A model generated the notes under the pieces. The model saw only the letters and a program-made list of their open reading frames with translations. It did no database searches and had not been told where the DNA came from. From Bosea sp. ANAM02 (lineage in GTDB: Bacteria > Pseudomonadota > Alphaproteobacteria > Rhizobiales > Beijerinckiaceae), in contig NZ_AP022848.1 of the NCBI RefSeq assembly GCF_011764485.1, positions 4,244,001 through 4,308,000 on the forward strand: DNA of 64,000 nucleotides. The letters run 5' to 3'. Made by a program: the position numbers and the translations under genes. How positions within the stretch are numbered: the stretch's first letter is position 1; every line of letters starts with the position of its first letter. This document shows positions 17,553 through 25,468 of the stretch, one piece after another.

Positions 17553-19907
17553 TCAGGCCTTCGCGTGGATGGCCCTCCAGATCGCCTGCGGCGTTGCCGG
17601 CATGTCGATATGGCGCACGCCATGCGGCGCGAGAGCATCGACGACCGCATTCATCACCGAAGGCAGCGAGCCGGCGCAGCCGGCCTCGCCGCAGCCCTTG
17701 GCGCCGACCGGGTTGGTGCGGGTCGGGACACCCTCGCTGATGAAGGTGAAGAAGGGCACATCCGCCGCGCGCGGCATCGCATAGTCCATATAGGAGCCGG
17801 TCCTGAGCTGGCCGTCCTCGTCATAGGAGGTCATCTCGCAGAGCGCCTGGCCGATGCCCTGCACGACGCCGCCATGGAGCTGCCCCTCGACGATCATCGG
17901 GTTCACCAGCACGCCGAAATCATTGACCATGACATAGCTCGCGATCTCGACATGGCCGGTATCGGGGTCGATCTCGACCTCGGCGATATGGCAGCCATTG
18001 GGATAGGCTGAAGGAGCGGCCTTGAAGATGTGATCGACATCGAGCGTCCCGGGCAGGTCGTCCGGCAGGGACAGGCCCGCCTGCAGCTTCCGGGCGAGTT
18101 CCATGATGCCGATCGAGCGGTCGGTCCCGGCGATGGCGAAGCGGCCATCGGTGAACTCGATATCGGCGACGGCCGCCTCCAACACATGGGCGCTCAGGAG
18201 CTTGCCCTTCTCGATGACGCGCTCGCTCGCCTCGATGATGGCCGAGCCGCTCGCCATGATCGATTTCGAGCCGCCGGTGCCGCCGCCCGCGATCAGGCGG
18301 TCGCTGTCGCCCTGCACCAGCCTGATCCTGTCGAAGGGCACGCCGAGCTGGCTGGTCAGCACCTGGGCGAAGGGCGTCCAGTGGCCCTGCCCGTAATCGA
18401 GCGTGCCGGTGACGATGGTGACGGTTCCGTCCGCTTCGAAATGGATGCCGCCCATTTCGTTGCCCGGCGGTGCGGTGACCTCGAGATAGCAGCCGATGCC
18501 GCGACCGCGCAGCTTGCCGGCCTTGCGGCTGGCGCGCTCGCGCGCCCGGTAGCCCTTCCAGTCGGCCGCCTCCAGCGCGCGGGCAAAGAGCGCCGGGAAG
18601 TCGCCGCTGTCATAGACCGTTCCGATCGGGGTCTTCCAAGGCAGTTGCGCGGGCGCGATCAGGTTGCGGCGCCGGATGACGGCCCGATCGATCCCCATCT
18701 CGCGGGCGGCGGTGTCGATCAGCCGCTCCATGAAATAGTTGCCCTCGGGGCGCCCGGCCCCGCGATAGGCGGCGATCGGCACGGTGTTGGTCACGGCGCA
18801 GCGCGTCTGCACCTCGACCAGCGGCGTGCGGTACATGCCGACGCTGTTCTTGCCGATGTTCAGCGTCGCCATCAGCGGGCCGGGCTGGGAGAGATAACCG
18901 CCCATATTGCCGAAGCCGGTGAAGCGCGTCGCGAGGAAGCGGCCGCTTGCATCGAGGGCGAGCTCTGCGTCGAACACCATGTCGCGGCCGTGATGGTCGG
19001 AGACGAAGCTCTCGGAGCGCTGATCGGCCCATTTCACCGGCTTCTTCAGCATCCGCGCGGCATGGAGCAGCACGACGTATTCCGGAAAGACCGCCGATTT
19101 CATGCCGAAGGAGCCGCCGACATGACCGGTGATAAGGTGCATCCTATCCTGCGGCACGCCCATCGCCGCCGCGAGATTGTTGCGCATGCCGAAGGCGCCC
19201 TGGCTCGGTGCGTGCAGCGTATAACGCTTCGTCTTGCGGTCGTAGCTGCCGATCGCGGCGCGCGGCTCGATCGGGTTGACGATGATGCGGTTGTTGACGA
19301 TCCGCAGCCTGGCGACATGCGCGGCTTCGGCAAAGGCGGCCGCGACCTTGCCGGCATCGCCGAAGTGATAATCGAGCACGAGATTGCCGGGGACGTCGTC
19401 GAACAATTCGGACGCATCGGGGGCGAGCGCCGCCTCGGCGGAGGTGACGGCCGGCAGGACGTCGATATCGAGCGAGACGGCCTCGGCCGCATCGCGCGCC
19501 TGCTGCACGGTCCGGGCGACGACCATGGCGACGGGATCGCCGACGAAGCGCACCTTGTCCGCCGTCAGCGCGTGCCGGACCGGTTTCCGCATCGCGCTCC
19601 CATCGCGGTTCGGCAGGTCCACCGCGCATTTCAGCGCGCCATAGCCCTGGCCTGCGAGGTCCTGCGCCGTATAGATCGCGACGACCCCCTTCATCGCGGC
19701 TGCATCGGCGGTCTCGATGCTTCGAATGACACCATGCGCGTGGGGGCTGCGGACGAAGGCGGCGTAGAGCTGGCCGTCCAGCGACAGATCATCCGTATAG
19801 CGTCCCTCGCCACGCACGAGCGTCGCATCCTCCTTGCGGGGCAGCGACTGGCCGATTCCGGCAGCGCGTCCGGCCAGGGGGGCAGGCTTGGAAACATGCA
19901 TGTTCAT
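17553..19907 (-). CDS. Xanthine dehydrogenase-family molybdopterin-binding subunit (form II CoxL-like)
   Basis: A 784-residue large subunit of a molybdenum hydroxylase. After the N-terminal Ald_Xan_dh_C-type domain (LPRKEDATLVRGEGRYTDDL near residue 20) comes the long Mo-cofactor domain. The active-site loop reads AAYRGAGRPEG, the form II type, and lacks the AYxCSFR motif with the Cys of true CO dehydrogenase, so CO oxidation is unlikely. The catalytic Glu is in GCGEAGCAGS near the C-terminus. Such enzymes normally need small (2Fe-2S) and medium (FAD) subunits, but neither is encoded nearby. ATG 19907 precedes the conserved domain; the 69-codon extension upstream is not supported. The substrate is an unknown aldehyde or heterocycle. 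Confidence 0.85.
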   Translation of the reverse strand: MNMHVSKPAPLAGRAAGIGQSLPRKEDATLVRGEGRYTDDLSLDGQLYAAFVRSPHAHGVIRSIETADAAAMKGVVAIYTAQDLAGQGYGALKCAVDLPNRDGSAMRKPVRHALTADKVRFVGDPVAMVVARTVQQARDAAEAVSLDIDVLPAVTSAEAALAPDASELFDDVPGNLVLDYHFGDAGKVAAAFAEAAHVARLRIVNNRIIVNPIEPRAAIGSYDRKTKRYTLHAPSQGAFGMRNNLAAAMGVPQDRMHLITGHVGGSFGMKSAVFPEYVVLLHAARMLKKPVKWADQRSESFVSDHHGRDMVFDAELALDASGRFLATRFTGFGNMGGYLSQPGPLMATLNIGKNSVGMYRTPLVEVQTRCAVTNTVPIAAYRGAGRPEGNYFMERLIDTAAREMGIDRAVIRRRNLIAPAQLPWKTPIGTVYDSGDFPALFARALEAADWKGYRARERASRKAGKLRGRGIGCYLEVTAPPGNEMGGIHFEADGTVTIVTGTLDYGQGHWTPFAQVLTSQLGVPFDRIRLVQGDSDRLIAGGGTGGSKSIMASGSAIIEASERVIEKGKLLSAHVLEAAVADIEFTDGRFAIAGTDRSIGIMELARKLQAGLSLPDDLPGTLDVDHIFKAAPSAYPNGCHIAEVEIDPDTGHVEIASYVMVNDFGVLVNPMIVEGQLHGGVVQGIGQALCEMTSYDEDGQLRTGSYMDYAMPRAADVPFFTFISEGVPTRTNPVGAKGCGEAGCAGSLPSVMNAVVDALAPHGVRHIDMPATPQAIWRAIHAKA

Positions 19908-20282
19908 CGCAAGGCACCACAGTCGCATGATGGCCATAGCGCTGATCCCGAGCGGATCGACAGGGAGCGCTGCGGCCTCGCGCCGGCGCAACCTCATCGT
20001 TCGGAGGCAGCCCGGCGCAGCGTGATCATAGGCATCCTCGCGCCGGTTGGCGCCTGTGCTCGCGACATAGCTCCCTTGATCGTGAGGTAGCCCAGTCGAA
20101 GCCTTGACCGGCAAGCGGAGGCTTCCCGATAGGCGGTTCGCGCCGCCTGCGATTTACCATCACGGCATATCGCATCTTTACTTATTACCTAGAATTTGAA
20201 CGTATAAGTTGCATATCCGCAGGATGGTCGCCTTGCTTGACGCTGCCGCCCTGCTTTTCACGGGTGCGAAGGTCACGGCCTG
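19908..20282. promoter_or_regulatory. Divergent intergenic region between coxL and the exopolysaccharide locus
   Basis: There is no gene in this 375-bp gap. Most of it is ordinary G+C-rich DNA, except for an A+T-rich patch at about 20158-20217 that includes an inverted pair ACTTAT/ATAAGT (20180-20185 with 20204-20209). This patch is probably the promoter region for the plus-strand gene at 20283. I could not place a confident -35/-10 pair. Confidence 0.35.
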
Positions 20283-21422
20283 ATGTCGCAGATCCAGCAG
20301 CAAGTCTTCGCCGATGCGCGGCCCCTGCCCAAGGGCGGGCTCAGGCCGATCAGGCCCTCGGACATCCCGGCGATCGCCCGGCTGTTCCTGAAGATATTCA
20401 GGCGTGCCGACAGGCCGGCCGGCGCCGATCTCCAGAACTATCTGCGGACGCTGCTGCTGGCCTCGCCTTCCTATAGCGAGACGGCGGGCACGCAGGTCTA
20501 CGAGCAGCATGACGGGCGGATCCGCAGCGCGCTGCTCGCCGTGCCGATGCGCTTCGTCGCCTGCGGCAACATCGTGCCAGGGCGGCTGCTCGGCGTCTTC
20601 ATGACCGATGCCGAGCGGGAGGCTGTCGGCGCGGCGCAACTCATCCTCGCGCTGCGGCCCCGGCGCGCCGATTTCGCCTTCTGCGACAGCGCCTCGCCGA
20701 CGAGCTGCAATCATCTCCTCGCCATCGGCGGCAAGCCGATCACCTTGCAAAATCTCGAATGGTCCCGCAGCTTCCGCCCGTTCGGGGCCCTGGCCGGGCG
20801 TTTCGACGCGCGCTTCCTGCACGGCAAATTTCCCGGCCTGCCCATGCTCGCACGCCCTTTCGACGCGCTGCTGCGCCGCCTCAAGCCACAGCCGGACGCT
20901 CCCGACCACGGCACCGCGCGCGTCGCGGAGATGCCGGTCCCGACCTTCCTCGTCAATGCACCGCGTCTCATCGCGCATTATGCGGTGCGGCCGCTCTGGA
21001 TGGAGGAGGAGCTGTTCTGGCTGGTCTCGCTCGCCGCGCAGAACACGCGGCTCGGCACTTTCACGATCCGCTCCGTGCTCGACCGCGGAAGCGCGATCAT
21101 CGGCTGCTTCGTCTATTACGCGGCACCGGGGCGGACGGCGCATGTGCTCAACGTGCTGGCGCTGCCCGGTCGCGAAGCCACCGTGCTCGACGCGATGTTC
21201 CGCCACCTCGACGAAGCCGGCCATGTCGAGGCGCGCGGGCGTGCCCAGCCCGCCCTGATGGCCGGGCTGTCGCTGCAGCGCTGGCTCGTGTTCAGGCACC
21301 GGGCCTTCACCGTCGCGCTGACGCGGATTCCCGAGATCAACGACGCGATCGCGCGCGGCGACATCTATCTCGGCGGCCTCGCCGGCGAGGACTGGAGCCG
21401 GCTCCTCACCGATTTCGATTGA
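20283..21422 (+). CDS. GNAT-like acyltransferase of the exopolysaccharide locus
   Basis: A 379-residue soluble protein. Residues 19-140 resemble a GNAT N-terminus (LRPIRPSDIPAIARLFLKIF), with an acceptor-like strand ALLAVPMRFV; the C-terminal half is less clear and could be a second, degenerate GNAT-like domain (LGTFTIRSVLDRGSAIIGCFVYY). It would transfer an acyl group from acyl-CoA to a sugar or lipid intermediate. It opens the locus, 10 bp before the GT2 gene. Family assignment is from fold-like motifs only, and the catalytic residues are not certain. ATG 20283 is the only good start and directly follows the A+T-rich intergenic patch. Confidence 0.6.
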   Translation: MSQIQQQVFADARPLPKGGLRPIRPSDIPAIARLFLKIFRRADRPAGADLQNYLRTLLLASPSYSETAGTQVYEQHDGRIRSALLAVPMRFVACGNIVPGRLLGVFMTDAEREAVGAAQLILALRPRRADFAFCDSASPTSCNHLLAIGGKPITLQNLEWSRSFRPFGALAGRFDARFLHGKFPGLPMLARPFDALLRRLKPQPDAPDHGTARVAEMPVPTFLVNAPRLIAHYAVRPLWMEEELFWLVSLAAQNTRLGTFTIRSVLDRGSAIIGCFVYYAAPGRTAHVLNVLALPGREATVLDAMFRHLDEAGHVEARGRAQPALMAGLSLQRWLVFRHRAFTVALTRIPEINDAIARGDIYLGGLAGEDWSRLLTDFD

Positions 21423-21432
21423 GGCGGATGCG

Positions 21433-22431
21433 ATGACGGTCTCGGTTATTCTGAAGACGCTCGACGAGGAGGCGCGGATCGGTGCCGCCATCGAGAGCGT
21501 GCTTGCCGCCCTCGACGGGATCGGCGGAGAGGTCATCGTGGCCGATGGCGGCTCGCGCGACGGCACGCTCGCCGTCGCCGCGATCTATCCCGTCCGCATC
21601 GTCCAGCTCGACCCGGCCACCGCGCCGAGCTGCGGCCTCGGCCCCCAGCTCGGCTTTCAGTACAGCCGCGCGCCCTTCATCTGCCTGATGGACGGCGACA
21701 TGCTGCTCGATCCCGGCTTCCTGCCCGCGGCACTCGCCTTCCTCGCCGATCATCCGCGCATCGCCGGCGTCACCGGCCATGTCGAGGAGATGAACCAGAC
21801 CAGCCTCGAATATATCAGGCGCAACCGCCGCATCTCGCCGGAGAACCGCACCGGCGCGATCGACCGCATGAACGGCGGCGGCCTCTACCGGCGAGACGCC
21901 ATCGAGCAGGCCGGCTATCTCTCGGACCACAACCTGCACGGTTACGAGGAATTCGATCTCGGCGTGCGATTGCGGGTCAATGGCTGGGGTCTGCATCGGC
22001 TCGACCACCGTTTCGTCCGCCATTTCGGCCATGCGCTCAACGCCTATGCCCTGCTCGTACGGCGCTGGAAATCCGGCTATCTGCGCGGGATCGGGGAATT
22101 GCTGCGCGGAGCGCTCGGCCAGCCGCGCTGGCGCCAGCTCGTCCGGGAGTTGCCGGAGCTCAGGCTCTGGGCCGGGGTCTATGCCCTGCTCGCTGCGATG
22201 GCCGCCCTGCCCTTCGCGATGCCGAGCCCTGCCCTGGGCCTTGCGCTCGATGGCGCGCTGTTCGCCGGCATCATCGGCCTGATGAGCCTGCGGCAGCGCA
22301 GCCTGTCGCTCGGTTTCTATGCGGTCGTCGCCTGGTTCTTCCACGCTGCCGCCCTGCCGCTCGGCTTCCTGCAGGCACGCAAGGCTCCGGACGCCTGGAT
22401 CGAGAGCCGGATCGTCAAGGACACGCCGTAG
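21433..22431 (+). CDS. Family 2 glycosyltransferase
   Basis: A 332-residue membrane-linked GT-A glycosyltransferase. The N-terminal domain has VSVILKTLDEEARI, the nucleotide-binding VADGGSRDGTL and a DxD-type motif in LMDGDMLLD near residue 92; ED-like acid-base residues lie in GYEEFDLGVRL near residue 172. About residues 250-315 contain three hydrophobic segments, so the protein is likely anchored to the inner membrane and acts on a lipid-linked sugar. The gene overlaps its stop codon with a palindromic element at 22429-22529 and converges on the flippase gene. Exact sugar specificity is unknown. Confidence 0.85.
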   Translation: MTVSVILKTLDEEARIGAAIESVLAALDGIGGEVIVADGGSRDGTLAVAAIYPVRIVQLDPATAPSCGLGPQLGFQYSRAPFICLMDGDMLLDPGFLPAALAFLADHPRIAGVTGHVEEMNQTSLEYIRRNRRISPENRTGAIDRMNGGGLYRRDAIEQAGYLSDHNLHGYEEFDLGVRLRVNGWGLHRLDHRFVRHFGHALNAYALLVRRWKSGYLRGIGELLRGALGQPRWRQLVRELPELRLWAGVYALLAAMAALPFAMPSPALGLALDGALFAGIIGLMSLRQRSLSLGFYAVVAWFFHAAALPLGFLQARKAPDAWIESRIVKDTP

Positions 22432-22529
22432 ATCATCGCGCGCCCTACCGGATGCAAAAACGATGATCTATCGCATTGTTATCGCATCGGATTTGCTCGA
22501 AAAGTGGATTCCACTTTTCGGTCCGATGC
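22429..22529. repeat. Composite palindromic element between convergent GT2 and flippase genes
   Basis: TAGATCATCG (22429-22438, including the GT2 stop) pairs with CGATGATCTA (22461-22470). Next to it is a stronger element: GCATCGGA (22484-22491) with TCCGATGC (22522-22529) encloses GAAAAGTGG-ATT-CCACTTTTC (22499-22519). The second part resembles a dispersed repeat familiar from Rhizobiales genomes (recalled, not searched). It encodes the last 16 residues of the flippase on the minus strand. It may also act as a bidirectional transcription barrier, although no T-tract is present. Confidence 0.72.
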
Positions 22530-23807
22530 CATAGCGTTCAGCCGGCTGCGCTGCGCGAGCCGCAGCAGCACGAGCCAGGCGACCGCGACGATCGCGCCGT
22601 CGATCAGATAGAGCGCGATGAAAGTGCCGACCGGCGCGGCGAGCCAGGTCGCGACCGCGATGAGGATGCTGCCCAGCAGATTGGCTCCGTTCAGGATCCA
22701 GGCCCGGACATCCTGCCGCCCCGACGCGCCGAGCAGGTCGATCGCCGCCGCCCAGGCGCCGACGAGGATGACGGTGCCCGACAGGCAGCGCACGAAGAAG
22801 GACAGTTCCCCGTATTGCCGTCCGAACAGGGACGGCAGCGCCGGCGCGAGCAGGAAGAGCGCGAGCCCGGTGACGGCGCCGAGCCCCAATGCCGCGACAA
22901 GCGCGCGCCTCGCCATGGGCAGCGCGTGGTGCAGGCCGTCATGGCTCTCGCGTGCCAGGCGCGAGTAGAGCAGCCGGTTCAGGGCATCGATCGCGAGATA
23001 GCCGGAATCGACGATCCGCCGGGCGACGCCATAGCTGCCGACCGTCGCGAGCGGGGCGAACAGGCCAATCATCAAGAGGTCGACATTCGCGCGGACCGCC
23101 CGCATCACGAATTGCGAACTGAACAGGATGCCGGGCCTCAGCTCCTCGCGCAGGATCGCGAAGCGGGGCCGGCCGAGCGGGCGGATCCACGCGGCGCCGA
23201 GCGTGGCGTAGAGCAGGTTCCCGGCGCATTGCCACAGCGCCCATTCGGCCAGGGTCGAGACCCGGAAGGCAAGGCAGGCGAGCGCCGCGGTCGCCATGCG
23301 TGCCAGGGCGAAGCCGACCACGGCTCGATTGGCCTGATCAAACCGGCCGAACGCGAGGAAGACGGTCTCGACCAGCAGGATCAACCTGACCAGGACGATA
23401 TTGCCGAAGAGCATTAGCGCCAAGGTCACCGTGTCGACCGGCGGGCCGGCGCTCAGCCGGAGCCAACCCGAAAGTGCCGCGAGCCCAACGAAATCCAGCG
23501 CAGCCCCGGTCAGGGCGATCAGCAGGAGATTGTGCCCGAGCAGGCCCGCATAGCTCGCCGGCTCGCGCGAGACCCGGCGCAGCAGGCAGTCCGACGCCCC
23601 GAGGCCACAGAGCTGGACCGCCATGGTGGTGGCGGCTGAAATCTGCACGAAGAGGCCGAATTCCGTCGGCCCCAGTGCGCGCGCCAGGATCGCGAAGGTC
23701 ACGAGTTGCGACAGGGCGGCCGAGGCCAGGGAGCCACTCGACAGCAGGTAGCTGACGAGGGCCGGGCGGACGCCCCGCGACCTCACGCGCCCAGCAAATC
23801 CCGACAT
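22479..23807 (-). CDS. Lipopolysaccharide/exopolysaccharide flippase (Wzx-like, MOP superfamily)
   Basis: A 442-residue integral membrane protein with about 12-14 hydrophobic segments. SSGSLASAALSQLVTFAILA followed by RALGPTEFGLFV is the typical first segment of the polysaccharide-specific transporter family in the MOP flippase superfamily. It should translocate the undecaprenyl-linked repeat unit made by this locus across the inner membrane, giving Wzx/Wzy/Wzz logic with the genes at 24044 and 25465. It is the only locus gene on the minus strand. The last 16 residues (ASDRKVESTFRANPMR) are encoded by a palindromic repeat, so the natural C-terminus has been replaced or extended. ATG 23807 is preferred over GTG 23816. 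Confidence 0.85.
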   Translation of the reverse strand: MSGFAGRVRSRGVRPALVSYLLSSGSLASAALSQLVTFAILARALGPTEFGLFVQISAATTMAVQLCGLGASDCLLRRVSREPASYAGLLGHNLLLIALTGAALDFVGLAALSGWLRLSAGPPVDTVTLALMLFGNIVLVRLILLVETVFLAFGRFDQANRAVVGFALARMATAALACLAFRVSTLAEWALWQCAGNLLYATLGAAWIRPLGRPRFAILREELRPGILFSSQFVMRAVRANVDLLMIGLFAPLATVGSYGVARRIVDSGYLAIDALNRLLYSRLARESHDGLHHALPMARRALVAALGLGAVTGLALFLLAPALPSLFGRQYGELSFFVRCLSGTVILVGAWAAAIDLLGASGRQDVRAWILNGANLLGSILIAVATWLAAPVGTFIALYLIDGAIVAVAWLVLLRLAQRSRLNAMASDRKVESTFRANPMR

Positions 23808-24043
23808 CCCCCGCACGCCCCAAGTTAAGGTTAACGTTTAATTGAAAACACTACCATAGGTTGTATTTTCCTACCATATAAAGATTACTTCAATCTGAAG
23901 ATGTGAATTCGCAAGCAACACCCGATCAGGTGCCCCATGTCCAAGATTGCCGCCGCCAGCCCTCCTGACGCCCTCGGCATGCCGCCCAGGCCGGTGCCGG
24001 CGAAGCGCGAAACCACCCCTCTCCTCCACTGACGCAGACCGCC
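23808..24043. promoter_or_regulatory. A+T-rich divergent promoter region of the exopolysaccharide genes
   Basis: The stretch 23821-23910 is strikingly A+T-rich for this genome. It contains three TTAA tetramers (23825, 23831, 23838) and an exact direct repeat CTACCATA at 23851-23858 and 23871-23878, a 20-bp period of about two helical turns. On the minus strand TTGAAG-N17-GAAAAT is a plausible flippase promoter. The region should drive the flippase one way and wzz onward the other. Direct repeats on one face of the helix suggest an activator or nucleoid-type regulator; MucR-like proteins control such genes in related bacteria. Confidence 0.45.
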
Positions 24044-25468
24044 ATGTATGTCACGACCGACACCAGCCCGATGCCGGGCGGGAACGATATCCGCTACCGA
24101 CATGCCGTCGGCAGGACGCTCCCGCCGGCTCCTACGATCAGCCCCACACGGGTCCTGGGATGGCTCATGGGCGGCTGGCCCTGGCTGGTCGTCGCCGCTC
24201 TCGGCGGCGCCGTCGCGGCCGTAGGCGCCAGCCAGCTCGTGACGCCGCGCTTCACCGCGACGACGGAGCTGACGATCGCGCCGTCCAACCTGCTGATCGC
24301 CCCGAACGACCTCTACGCGACCAATATCCAGAGCGACAGCCAGATCCTGGATGTCGAGAGCAAGATGCGGATGATCTCGTCCGGCAATGTGCTGCGGCGG
24401 GTCGTCGAGGCGCTCGGTCTCAGGAACGATCCCGAATTCGCGCCCAGCCCGTGGTTACCCAGCTTTCTGCGCGCCTCCGACGAGCCGGCCGATGCGGCCG
24501 AGCTCGCGCGCATCATCGCGAGACGCGTCACCGTCACCCGGCAGGAGCGCTCCTATGTCGTCTCCGTCTCGGCCTGGGCAAGCGACGCGACCCTGTCGGC
24601 GCGGCTGGCCAATGCGATTGCCGAAACCTTCCGCGCCGAGATCGTGCGGGCCGATGCGGAGCGGATCGGACGCGCAGCGCAAGGATTGTCCGCGCGGCTC
24701 GGCGAGATCAGGGCGGCAGCGACCGAGGCCGAAGACCGGGTCGAGGATTTCCGCCGGGCGCACGGCCTGCAGCAGGGCCTGTCGAAGCAGCCGCTGAGTT
24801 CCGAAGCGCTGGAGCGGATGAGCGCCAAGCTGACCGACGCCAAGGCGCGCCTCGCCGAGGCGGAGGCGCGGCACAGCGAGGTCTCGCGCTCGGTCTCGGC
24901 GCAGGGCGCACAGGGCGGCGCCGTGCAGTCGCCGACGCTCGCCGGCCTGCTCGCCGACGAGGCGGGGCTGCGCCGGCAGGTCGCGGTGCTCTCAAAGACG
25001 CTCGGGCCGCGCCACCCCTCCCTGACGAACGTGCTGGCGGAAGCCGATGCCCTGGCCAGGGCGATCAGGTCCGAGACGGAACGCCTGCGCCGCGCGGCCC
25101 GCATCGAACTCGACCAGGCGAGACGGGCGCTCGATACGCTGACCGGCGAGACGAAGGCCCTGCGCGGCAGCGTCTCCGTCGACGACCAGGCCCTGGTCAG
25201 GCTGCGCGAACTCGAGCGCGAAGCCAGTGCCCGGACCGCGCTCTACCAGACCTTCCTGACCCGCGCCGGCGAGACCGCGCAGCGCCAGCAGATCGACGCC
25301 ACGGATGTGCGCGTGATCACGCCGGCCACCGCCTCCACACGGCCCAACTGGCCGCCCCGCCCGCTCGTCGCGGCCGCGGCCGGCCTGATGCTCGGGCTTC
25401 TGCTCGCGGCCGGGGTTCTGACAGGGCTCGGCTATTTCCGCGCCATCCGCAGGAGCGCGACGCCATGA
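24044..25468 (+). CDS. Wzz/GumC-type polysaccharide chain-length determinant
   Basis: A 474-residue polysaccharide co-polymerase. A cytoplasmic N-terminus leads to TM1 (WLVVAALGGAVAAVGASQLV) near residues 45-65, then a large periplasmic coiled region (about 70-430) with LRELEREASARTALYQTFL, and a second TM segment near 445-465 (PLVAAAAGLMLGLLLAAGVL) preceded by the Pro-rich STRPNWPPRP motif typical of the family. There is no C-terminal Walker-type tyrosine kinase domain, so it is a Wzz/ExoP-N type rather than a full BY-kinase. It would set polymer length with the Wzy protein encoded next, whose ATG overlaps its stop (ATGA). Confidence 0.88.
   Translation: MYVTTDTSPMPGGNDIRYRHAVGRTLPPAPTISPTRVLGWLMGGWPWLVVAALGGAVAAVGASQLVTPRFTATTELTIAPSNLLIAPNDLYATNIQSDSQILDVESKMRMISSGNVLRRVVEALGLRNDPEFAPSPWLPSFLRASDEPADAAELARIIARRVTVTRQERSYVVSVSAWASDATLSARLANAIAETFRAEIVRADAERIGRAAQGLSARLGEIRAAATEAEDRVEDFRRAHGLQQGLSKQPLSSEALERMSAKLTDAKARLAEAEARHSEVSRSVSAQGAQGGAVQSPTLAGLLADEAGLRRQVAVLSKTLGPRHPSLTNVLAEADALARAIRSETERLRRAARIELDQARRALDTLTGETKALRGSVSVDDQALVRLRELEREASARTALYQTFLTRAGETAQRQQIDATDVRVITPATASTRPNWPPRPLVAAAAGLMLGLLLAAGVLTGLGYFRAIRRSATP

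Noticed and set aside
17553-19907. Carbon monoxide dehydrogenase large subunit
   Set aside because: The active-site loop is AYRGAGR (form II), not the Cys-containing loop of true CO dehydrogenase, and coxM/coxS are absent.
18030-20090. 686-codon plus-strand frame over coxL
   Set aside because: It is antisense to a well-conserved molybdenum hydroxylase gene and has no recognisable domain.
22499-22519. Intrinsic terminator for GT2
   Set aside because: The hairpin is strong but has no T-tract on either strand, and it belongs to a dispersed palindromic repeat that is translated as the flippase tail.
23947-25464. Upstream extension of the Wzy frame through the wzz gene
   Set aside because: The extension is the shifted frame of wzz and is Arg-rich; the real Wzy start is ATG 25465, overlapping the wzz stop.
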